The notes under the pieces: model-generated
The model's database searches: none
Seen by the model: only the letters and a program-made list of their open reading frames with translations
What the model was told of the DNA's origin: nothing
In this document: piece after piece, positions 14,001 to 26,000 of the stretch
Numbering within the stretch: position 1 is the stretch's first letter
Layout of the letters: each line of letters opens with the position of its first letter
Assembly: GCF_008122525.1 (NCBI RefSeq)
Contig: NZ_VSRV01000002.1
Span: forward strand, 1 to 46,952
Origin: Marinomonas sp. IMCC 4694
Lineage (GTDB): Bacteria; Pseudomonadota; Gammaproteobacteria; Pseudomonadales; Marinomonadaceae
DNA: 46,952 bases
Reading direction: 5' to 3'
Position numbers and translations under genes: made by a program

Positions 14001-17000
14001 CAAAGCTTGACGTTATGCTCTGTTGCACTACATTCTGCGCCGCCACAGTGGTTGTGACTGTGAAGGCTTCCCCTTCCGCTCCAGTGACTGTGATGGTTTT
14101 CTCTGCCGTATCTGCGACTGCGGTATAACCTGAGTTATCCTCCTCTAAAGAGTCGCTCAGTTGATCAAGCAGATAAGCCCAAGTATCGGCACCCTTCGCT
14201 TCAAAAGCACTCGCTTCCGCGGTGACTGTGTAGCCAATATTGGTCACATCCCCTTTGTAGACAATCTTAGTAATTTGAGGCTGTGTAGCACTGGCGACCT
14301 GTGTAGGAAGCGGTGCCGTTTGCGTTTTCAGTGCTTGCAGTGCAAAAGAAGACAAAGCAAACGGTACGTTAGCGACTTTTGCCTGTAGCTCAAGACCATC
14401 GGTCACTTTTGACACGGTCAAACGGTCACTTTCACCCGTTTCTATCGTGCTCTTTAATGCCGTCAATAAGGCATCCCAAGTGGTATAATCGCTGCCCTTA
14501 ATACTGTAAATACGGGTATCAATAGGCGCGTCGTCCGTTGCAAACGTCGTGATATCACCCGATGTTGTTGAGGTGTAACCGCCGACAATGACCCGATAAG
14601 TAATAGCGGCACTCGGTAAGCTCGACGTATCAAAAATCACTTGAGAGGTTTGAGCCACCGCGGTTTCAGCAGTAACGGTTGGTTGAGAAGCGTCGTCGGC
14701 AATAGCCGTTTCAATACTGGTTTTGTTTTCAACCCCTACCGTAGACTGGTCAATGCTGTAGTTTAATGAAGAACTGAACTCTAAACGTCTTAGAGAAGCG
14801 TCCTCTAGCGTGATCGTAATATTATCTGTTGCCGCCTCAAGCTGAGTTTTCAACGACGTTAAAATAGACGACCAATCGGCTGTAATGTCGTTTTTACCTA
14901 CCGTCGCGATGACAGTGTGCTCGGTAGAGGCTGAATCGGTCAGTACAACGGTAAAGATCATGCCGCTTTCAAGAGTTAGATCGGCATACTGCAATAGATC
15001 TTGTTGCTCAACCCCTGTTTGCGCTTCTTGTTTGGTATCGGCTTCTACTTTTGATACCGCTGCTGAGCTTTCAAACGCATCTGACTCTAAGCCCGAGTCC
15101 TTGAGCACAGTAACGTCTTTAAGAGTTTTACTGCCTGTTTTAGTGAAGTCTATTTTGACACGTTTATAAGGGTCTAATGCGGTTGTGAGTGTTTTGTTAT
15201 TTTCCAACACTAATAACGGCCTAGCAATGTCACCGCGAATTTCGATGTTATTCGCGTACAAGTTTACCGTGGTGGCTTCGCCAGACGTAATGTCCGCTGT
15301 TGCATATTCAAAGACACGCAACTCGCCTTCAGACGCTAACGTAATACCACTGGCTTGCTTTAAGGACCCTAAGTTGACCGCGGTTTCAATTTTATCGACG
15401 GTCAAATTGCCTAAACTTGCCAGATAGATATCTTGATTAGCGCTGTCTTTGTTACCCACCACGTAAGTGTAGACTTGACGTGCATCAAGGTCTCCCCCAG
15501 AGGTCACATCAACACGGCCATTATGGGCAATAACCGATTCTAGAATAATGGCATCGGATTCATTTAGTACCAACGAGCCCGCAGAGGCCGCGGCAAAACC
15601 TTCCATTGTGGCGCTGGATTCAGCACGCACTACGTTTCGAACCAAGGTATTTAACTGAATAGCCGACGAGGAGCGAACGTCCAAAGTATCGCCAATGAAA
15701 ACAGAGCTAGTATCACCCGCAATAGACCGAGCTTGTACCGTCAACACACCATTATTACTGCCTGTTTCTGGCGCTTGGTTTGCCGACACAATGGCGCCTT
15801 CTGCGACCAAACTACCACGGGTAATAATCGTGATATTTTCTGCCGCATCAAAGCCACTGACGCCACCTAAGAACCCAGTAAGCTCAAAATCTTCCTGGAG
15901 ATCCAGTGAAATGTCTTCTTTTGCCCTTAATTCAAAACGCTCCGCGGCTAACTCGGTTGTTTTGACAATAAGATTACCGCCCGCTGTGCGGGTGATGACT
16001 TCGTCTTCACCTGGGAGCGTCGTACGTTGCAACGCATCCAACTGACCTGTAGCGGACATAATGACATTTGCAATCTTATTGTCGCCGCCATCTTTGTGGA
16101 CAATGTTGCCATCAATGCGAATATTCGTGGCTGAAATCAGCTCTACTCTATCCGACGCCGTCAGTACCCCTGTGATCGAAATAGTACGAGGCATTTGAAT
16201 GGTAATACTGTCAGACGTTAAGTTGCCAGGCAGCAAGGTGCTGAAACTTCCCTCTGTACCAAATCTAAAGCCAGGAATCGGCGGTGTATCGTTGACCACA
16301 TCGTAATTGTCGTAATCAAAGTTCGTTCCAATACGATATTCAATAAAATCTGGCGCATTAAAGAAACGGTACAGGTTCATCGCGTTGCCTGCAGAAAACC
16401 CAATGCCTTTCGTAAATTGCAAGCTGTCTGTCGTATTTGAACCGCTGGCTCCAGTAAACCCAGTAAAGCCTGTGGGTGTTTCAACCAAAATATTATGCTC
16501 AGCGCTGACCAAGCGGATGCTTTCTGCTTTTATTAAGGAGTCAGCCAACACCTCTAACATACCTTGAGCTTGTATGTTGGCTTGAAGCGCTGCATTAACT
16601 TGATCGACTTTTAAACCCGTAATAAGCGATTCTGGTCGAGCTTGATCAATGATGTCCACATTCCCCGTGGTTGCGGTGACAGATACCAAGCGATTCACAC
16701 TGGTCGCCACTTGAATGTCGTTACCGGCTTTGAGTGTCAAACGATCAGAAATCAGGTTAAGCGCATAATTGGTATCACCCAAAATAGAACCCGCGACGTC
16801 CAGTTCAATCAAACCTTCTGCGGCAAAAAACTGCTCTTCTGGTTTGGTTAAGTCGCTAATTTGCACGTCAACCAAGTCACCATCGGTATTTGTTTGCTTG
16901 ATATACAAGGTACCATCGGCGTTTTCATAATAACGGCCAAATTCGACTCGGCCCGCGATTAGGTCGCCTCCTGTCGTTTTAATGAACAAACGGTTTTCGA

Positions 17001-20000
17001 TTTGTGACTCGACCGCCACACTTGTATCTTTAATCGCCGCCGCAGAACGGACGTCGCCCAACACAATACGCTGATCACTGATCACACTAAGGTCGCCATT
17101 AAACACGGTAACCTTGTCCAAATTGACGCTGGAACGAATGCTTTGGTTAATACTCACGTCGCCCACACCGGTGGTTTCTAAGCGAATGGTATTCACTTGA
17201 GTTGATAACGCAATCGCCCCTCCTGCCATAATATCCAGCGTGTTTGCAGAAATAGCGTCAGCCACATCGCGTAAACTTAACGACCCTTGGGTACGCAGGG
17301 TCACATTACCGCGATCCACCGTACTGACTTGGCCAATGACCATATTGTTGGCGCTGCCCGTATTGCGTATATCAATGCTGTTACGGTTGCTCGGTGCTAA
17401 TGTGGCCACTTTCGCAACGGTTAGCGCCCCTTTGGCTTCTACGGTAATCGCGCCATCTTGAGCGGTAAGGTTAGAAAGCGTGGCTCCACTGGCTAGAGCA
17501 AGGGTAATGTCGCCACGGCTGGTTGAAACAAGCGTGACGCTTGTTGCCGTGGTATTGGCAATTAAAGACAGATCCGTTTGCCCAGCGAGTTTAATGTCTC
17601 GTTCGGCTGATACCGTCAATGTGGTGGTCACAAGCTGACCACCCTCAACACTGACGCGACCTGCCGCTGACGTAGCGGTAAAGGTTTGGTCGGCACGAAT
17701 AGAAGCATCAACCAAACTCACAGAGCCACCGAATTGCCCTGTTTTTAGGGTGATGTCTTGAGCCACTAGCTTAGCTTGATAATCGGATGTGATTGACCCT
17801 GTTGCGCCTGGCGCTAAGGCATTATCACCCGCTGCAACAATCATGCTTGTTACGGCAGAGACATCGGCACTCAGCTGAACATCGCGACCGGCCGTAATAA
17901 GCAGCTGATCTTTCGCCGTGAAAGTGGCCGACATATCACCCAAAGAGGCACTCCCTCCCGCAGAGATAGTCCCTGTGGATGCAGCCCCTAGGGATTGTCC
18001 CAATACGACGTTTTGCGCGGCATTCAATGCCATTTTACTGTCAGCACCCGTCACCGTTAAATTAGCCGCGTCAGTGACGGTTAAACTCGCACCTGAGTTG
18101 ACGGTCATGGCGCTGCCTGCCTGTAACACAGCCACCGAAGGTAACGACGCGCCAGTGGCCAATTTGCCACCAATAGTGACACTCTTCTGTGCTTCAACCG
18201 TTAGAGTGTCGGTTGCTGTCACCACACCATTAACCAAGGTGTTACCACCAGACTTAATGGTGATGTTCGCTGCGTTTAACGTTTCGCCCCCAAAGCTACT
18301 GCCTAAAGTGTCAAGAGAGACGTAAGTGACATCCGTCACTAATCGTGTTTGTTGTTGAGTAATCGCTTGTTCGGCCCATACCGTCTGGGTTTCAAAACTT
18401 TCTACTTCCTTGGTATAAGTCACTTGCTCAAAAACAGGCACATAATCAAAAACGGTTTCTGCGTAACTTGTCCAATTATAATTTTCTGTTGCGCGTAAGT
18501 CGAAAATAGGGTTCCAGCCAGACTGCCACTCATAAGCGTAATCTTTGAACGTTTCATACACAAAACGGTCTACGTTCCAGTAAGGTTCAATTTCAAAAAT
18601 AGCATGATGCTTACTATTATTATTTAAGTCGTTCCATTTACCGCCATCGTACATCTCAACGCCACTTTCGCCGCCATCGTTATTAGGCTCTCCTTTACTC
18701 CAGTTCGTATAAACCAAGTTTTGAGAATTACCTGAATTGCCTGTATCACTGGCTTTAATGAAACCTTGGCCTTTGGCATAGTAAGCGAAATCTCCACCTT
18801 TTGATAAACGATGCATACCAATCCATTCTCGTGTACCAGTAAGCTTTTCAATCGCTGTATTTTGAATTGAGTTAGTCGGCCAAGCCATATGCACATCAAT
18901 GCTGGAGTTACCTTTGAGGCTCCGTAAAAGCTGCTGATAGTTATAGGCCCACTTAGCATGACCCCAATAATTTTTCTCTGTTTTAACAACAAAATAATCA
19001 CGCTTATTATAACCATAGCGTTCATAACCAACTTTTTCGTAACTGGATGCAACGGCGCTCCCACCATTTTGAATTGATAAGCTGTTGGTCGTTTCAAGGA
19101 ACAATTGATTTGCGGTTATAAAGCGGCCAAAATTCATTGATTTAGTCGAGTACTCTACGTCGGCCTTATTATCTGTGCCAATATTATAGCTGTAGCCATT
19201 ACCCTCTGTAGTGGTGTAATAACCGCTGGTATTACTGACACCGTATGTCTTCGTATCGGTACCTGTCCAATGCCAGTCTGGCACTCGGTTCATAGTGATC
19301 GAATTAGAACCGGTACGGCCATCAATGATCTCGAATTCTCGAACACCACTATCATTTGTATATTTAACTTCCCAGCGCGCTGGGCTGTCATCATGGTCGT
19401 TCCAAATACTGCGAGGGTTAGGACCTTCCCAGTCATTGCCATAGACGCGTTGATCACCATACAATGGTTCACTGTTAAGCGTATAAGTATTGCTATTTTT
19501 AGGATCTCCATCGGAATCGGTTTTACTGCCTTTTCCGGTTTCAACGTAGGCCGAGCGGTCTTGCTCATAAATAATATCGGCTAAATCACGGTATTGGCCC
19601 ACGTAGGTCTCTGCCGTCGAAGCTTCACCAAAGAAGACAACCCGTTCTACATCTTCGTTTGCGCCTTCTGGCATTAGTACAAAACGATCACGCCAACCTG
19701 CCACATCGACAGAATAGACAGTCCAATCTTGACGCGCTAAACGATCTGCGTAGGTCTGATCACTGGCCTTACCCGCCGCGTATTTAGTGGCCCATTCTGG
19801 CGTCCAAGTTTCTAATACAGGATCATTAACCCCCCGGGTTTTAAGCACTTGGGCACTGCTATAGTTAAAGTCGTAAATGGCCTTGTAACCTAATTGGCTT
19901 AACACAGCCGCTCTTGCATCCGCTGACAAGTCAGAGAAGGTTTTGTAATCATCCGGTTTTGTATAATCACTGGTCATGGCCGTATTGATGCCATAATCCG

Positions 20001-23000
20001 CCCATTTAATGACCTTGCTCTCCTTGTAGCTTGTTCCGTACAGACCTTTAGCATTGGTAGCATTAAAATAATCGATCCCTTCAACCAAATACTCACGGAA
20101 GCGCTCAGACGCTTTCGCATTAGGGTTCCAGTAGCCGATCTGCTGCATGTTCACCGACATGGTGTAAACATTGTTACCGACAGCAACCAGTTCTGTTCCT
20201 GTTTGCTGCTCTAGGCTGATGGTTTCCAACGTAATGATAGGGACTTTTATGGTTCCAACGGCAACATTTTGATAACCCACAATCTCATCGTACGTTTCAC
20301 TTACCGTGGTATAAACTGGCACTAAGATGGTTTCAGGAGCCGCTACCAGTGGATCAGCATCTAAGGAGACGTTGCCGCCTGCTTGCACGTTGATGTCATT
20401 GGTTGCTTTCAGGATCGCCTGACCCGTAATAAAAATATCACCACCAGCCAGTTGATCTTCTGAAATAACCCCTTCAAGTTGTGCTCTTGACCATGCGGTA
20501 TCAATACCCGCATTGAGATCGATACGGTCGTTCGAGGTAATAAAGCCTTGTGTACGTAAAGTGCGCTCTGCGTTGAGTAACACACGGCCGTCTTCCGCTC
20601 CAACACTGTCATAACCCGCATTAATAAGACCATCTACTCGCATTTCGGGGGCCACTAGATGCACGAGCTTATCGGCCTGAATAATGGCCGCTAGTACATC
20701 GCCGCTTTTCGCTTCGACTGTTAGCGCATTCGATGCAACCATATAGATGGTTGAATCTTCTCCCGTAGCCCACACTCGACTGCCTGCCAAAACACTGACG
20801 TTTTGTCCAGACATAACCACCGAGTCTCTGAAGTCCACATCACGTAATAACTTAATGTCACCAATGGTGGAGGTAATTTCAAGCGTACTAATTTTACCTT
20901 GACCAAGCTCTTGCTGGCCGACAACACCACGAATAACGATGTCATCTACCGATTGCAACAACATGGTACCGCCGCTACTTGTATCCAGTGTTCCCCCAGA
21001 AACATACTGGTTACTGTCGTCTAACGTTAACGTATCGATTAATAAGCCAATACCGCTGCTGTGGGTTCCGGCAATGATACTGACTTTGCTGTCGGCGCGA
21101 ACAAGACCATCAACCGCCACTTGCGATTGTGAGCGTATATCAATGGTTGCATTAAGGCCCAAAGATTCCACCGCGGACTGAATAAGAACACTACCGTCTG
21201 ATACCAAACTAATACGACTCGCGGCACTGCCATCCAGCGCCACCAAGGTCGCGCCACCAAATCCAGACGCATTCACACTGAGTGTACTGGCCGCTGTTTG
21301 CCAGATACCCACTCCTGACTCAGCTTGTCCAGTATTAACAAAGATCTGACCCGTAGAGCGAACGTCTGCTCCTTGGTCTGTTGTTCCTAAAATCACCGAA
21401 TGGTTAGAAGTTAAGTCGATGCGTGTGCTTGCACCTGTCCAGCTGGCTTTTTGAGTATCAATATCAAAAGTAGCGCCCGACAGTAAGCTGCCGTATACCG
21501 CAATATCATCCGCTTGAATACGCAAACGTGAACTTTGATCGGTAGTATAAAGCTGGGCATCTTTTGCCAAAATAATCTGATTGTTCGCGGTGAGCGACAA
21601 TTGATTACCGGCTTGAACCACAACACCGCCGGTATGGCTACCAAGCGTACCCAACAAAATCGACCCTGCGGCTTGTAACTGAATATTGTGCGATACCGCG
21701 CTAATCAGTTGTAAATTGGCCAAAATAGCATCCGAACCGGCGACAACAGACAAATCTCCAGCTACACGAATCGTTCCGGCTAATTTGACTTGTTCTGTTG
21801 CTGTTAGGTTGACCGATGCACCACTGCGATTTGCCGCTTGTTGAGTGCCAATTTCACCAGCTAAATCAAGGTTTTTAGCAGTAAGGTCTAGTTCAGATTG
21901 ACTGAATAAACGACCACTTTTAGCGTCCAGGGTTAACGTGCCGACTTTTGACTCAATACTCAGAGTTTGCGGACTGCGCGCCTCGGGATCATCACTTTGT
22001 GTGATATCGCCAATTTTATTATTGATACTGATGTCATTCATGGCTTCAATATCAATGTAGCCCTTATCACTTAATACGGTGAATTCTGCCGTACCATGTG
22101 TGGTCAAACTGGTGGTATTAACTTGTGCCATGGTGCCCGCTTTGATCACAATACCTTCACGAGCAATCAATGAACCGTAAATATCCAACTTGTCTGCGGC
22201 GGTCACAGTGATCACAGCATCCTGACCACGAGCAACTAAATCACCGTACAAGGTGCCGGATGCACCTAAATTAAACTCCACGTTACCAGACAAGGTTTCA
22301 AGTCGGCTGGTGATGGTCAATTCAAGATCTTGCGCAGCAACGGTGGCGCCGGCACTGGTGAAATTGATGGAATCATAAGCACGAATCCAGCCCGCTACTC
22401 GAATATCGCCTCCCTCGGTCCCTTCCGAGATGAAGTTAACCATTGAGCCTTCTGCTGACGCGTCAATCGCATAAAAAGTATACGAATCAAGCGACTGCGT
22501 ATCGAGTTGACTAAACCCAAGTAAAGTCGCCGCATTTTCGCTCGTGTTGTCGCCCACTTGTTGTAGGCTAAATTCATAGTCACTGGTCAACAATAAACGG
22601 CTGTCATTGAGGCGAACGTCAATTTTATCGGTTTTGGCCGTACTGCCAACAACAGGCGACCCCGTTGGTGAGTCAATCACGTCAAAATCGGTGCTATCAA
22701 TTGCGGTTTTTAACGCTTGCGCTAATGTGATCAGACCGCCTGAACGTACCTCAGCAGGAAGCACGACCTTACCCGCGACAGTATGAGTACCAAGATCGAC
22801 CGTCATGAACAGAGTAATGTCTTCTGTCGTCGTACCGTTAGCGTATTGTGCAAAACCTTCGGCAAGCACTTGCTGGTTCCACGCTGGCGCCATCAATGAC
22901 ACATCGCCCGTACCACGAATATTAATGGTGCTGCCTTGATTCAAGGTCTTTAGTTGTGCCGAACTCAACAACACTAAGCCAGGGTCTTCATTGTCTCCAC

Positions 23001-26000
23001 TGACATCTCCTAAACCACCACGCAAATCAAGCAATGCACCCGCCGATAAATCTCGGCCAATTTTTAATTGACCCTGTGCGGAGATAAGGATTTGAGAATC
23101 CCCACCATAAGAATCCACGAGTCGACCTAACGTTAAGCCTTCGCTGTCACGGACACGAGTCACCTCTGCACCTGCCGCAATGACGGCACTGGCTGTCGCG
23201 TTGCTCGCTGAACGGATGTCAATCGTGCTGCTGGCTCCGTGAGTGACGATTAATGCCGAACCAGGCAGACGCACACCCACACCTGAGGTGTGTTGGCCAC
23301 CGATGATGGTGATGTTATCTAAGGCACGTAATGTGCCCCCAATCTCAACAATTTCGTTAGTTGAATTAAGCGTTTCACCTCCTAGCCAGACCTGTTGAGC
23401 AGATTCAACTACTATGTTCGAAGATTCTGCTCCCCAAGTAACCACGTCATTCCGGCTGGTACCGCCGGCTAATATCTCGCCCATTAGTTGGATATCACCA
23501 CCAGAATAAAGCGTGACATGGCTGCCAGAATTATCCGCAGTCACACCCCGTGATACAACACCCGCCGATGACGCTAAGATCAACATGGGCTGCTGCGCAT
23601 CAAAGCCAGACAAGGTTCCACTGGTCATACTCACGTCCCCAGACGCTAATACACTGTTGGTCAGCGATAACTGCCAACCAGCGGCAAGATCAATAGTAGA
23701 GTCGGCACCCGCCCAGGTCACACCTTCAGAGCCAATCACGCCACCCGCTACAACGGCAGCGCCCATGTAAACATTTTTTCCGCCCTTAACCGTCACCGAT
23801 GTGCCGGCTTGCTTCGTTTCAATCTTCGTGGTTTCGTCGACCCACACGCTCAGATCGTTGCTGTTAGCGCCGCCCAAATTCGTCCCGTCTAGCGCCACGC
23901 CACCAAGGATCTTAATATTGCCCGTTACGTCCATGGCACTGGCAACATAAGTATATCGATCAGACTGCAAGGTGAGATTTGAGTTGGCACCAAGAAGGTT
24001 GATATCACCACGTACTATGGTGTCTTGTGCGCCCGTTACCGTGAAATCAACGTTGTCTGCAAGGGTGGTCAATGTCCCGGTTAAAAGGAAACCAAAACCG
24101 CGCTGACCAAATAACTCATGTACTTCGCGTAATTCAATGCTATTGATAATGCCGTCCCCTTCTGGATCGGCACCGTAGACCATGTAGTTATTAATACCAT
24201 CCGTGACGACCCAACGATTTGGCGTGTCGCCTGTTAACCCTGGTACAGTCGCATTGGTATAATCCGAACCCAAAATAAAGGTCGTGGCAAGCGGACGCTT
24301 AAGGTTGTCGTTATCTAAATACACCGTACCTTCGTACGCCGTATAGCCCAACTGTTGCGCAACGTATTTCTGCTGCTCATTAGTCAAATCTGCAAACGCA
24401 GTATCGGTGTTAGGTACGTCGACCAATTCGCTCCAAGTTACACTTTCTACTGTGTAATCTTTGTCATCACCTTCAACAAAAGACGTGGCAAAACGAGAAG
24501 CCGATGGGTTGTCAGCTTTATAGTAAAGTTCACCGCGGTACTCTTCATAACCCAATGAACGTGCAACCGTTCGTTTCTGATTGTCATTTAAGTCAGCGAA
24601 AGCCGTTGTTTCTGCTGGGACATCAAGTCCCCAATCAATATCCGTGAACACATAGTCGTCTGTTGTGCCTTCGCCCATGGCAAAACTTTCATGCCATTGT
24701 TCACTAGGCTCAGCGCTGGCATTGAAATAAACCTGACCAGTATAGTCACTGAACCCCATATGACGGACTACGGCGTCTTTTTGTGCCGTGTCCAAATCAC
24801 TCCAAACCGTTCCAACCTCAGGTTTAATCGCTCCTACCCAAATGGATGTATTGCTGTAATCCGGTGCGGCTCCTGTGACTAATGCCGCAACAAGACGCTC
24901 TCCCTCAGGGGCATCCGCATTGTAGTACCAGTCGCCTTCCAATATTTCGTAACGCAAGCTATTAGCTACCGCGGTTTTCTGAGCCTTGCTCAAATCAGCA
25001 AAAGCGGTACCCACACTCGGGGTGCCTGCTGTTCCCCAATAGACGTCGTCAATGCTGTAATCAATTGGCTGACCTTCTGTTAACGTCTCGATAAAACGCT
25101 CACCGTCAGCGGCTTGATAATTAAAATACACCGCACTGTAACGATCATCCGCACTGGCAACAGGGTCATATTCGTAACCTGTTTGAGCTAACACAACGGC
25201 TTGTTGCTCTGCTGATAATTGCTCAAATGTCGTCCCTGCTACTGGGGCCGCTACGTCACCCCAAGCAATATTTTCATTTTGGTATTGTGGAGAAATACCG
25301 GTTCTAAAATCAGTCAGCACTTGCTTGTCGGCATCGGCGCTTAAATTGACGTAAACCGGACCAGACAATAAAGTGTATTCGCCTTCTGTTGGCATTGGCC
25401 CTTGACTAAAGTCGGTAGCCAAATCGCCCGTTTCAGCATTGTAGAAAACAAGACCCGTTGTGGCTTCTCCCGTATCGTCTAGTTTCTCTGGTCCCGTCAC
25501 CACGGTATACCCTAGAGCTCCGGCGACTTTCGCTTTATCGGCGTCCGATAAATCCACAAATTGAGTATAAACACCCACGCTTTGTAGCGCGAAATCACTT
25601 GATTCAGTGTCTAGCGTTAGATTCTTGCTGTGAATTAAATTCAACACGGCCGCAGGAAGTTGACCGCTATTGAGAGCAGACAAAAGTTCTGCAGAAACCG
25701 TCATTTCATCAATTTTTTGACCTAAAATTTGGTCAAAGTATTCTTCATGATCACGTAAGGAATCACCGTAGTTCAACGTCATATTGCCGGCAGAAGTGAC
25801 CGATCCGCCAATGAGAAGCTCACCTTGTGTATCTATAAGCAGGGTGGCGTTTTGACCTGATATTTGAGGTGTTTGCACCTCATTAACAATAGTAAACAGC
25901 GCACCTGAGGTCACTGCAGAACCTACATCTAGGTGCATAAACGTACTGGACTTAAGCGAAATACTACTGTCATCGCCACGGGTCGCCAAAACAGCGCCTT

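Noticed and set aside
18624..19097. A 157-codon minus-strand open frame overlapping the lectin domain
   Set aside because: It is in another frame from the giant gene. The giant-gene frame here gives a clear C-type lectin domain, while this frame gives no recognisable protein.
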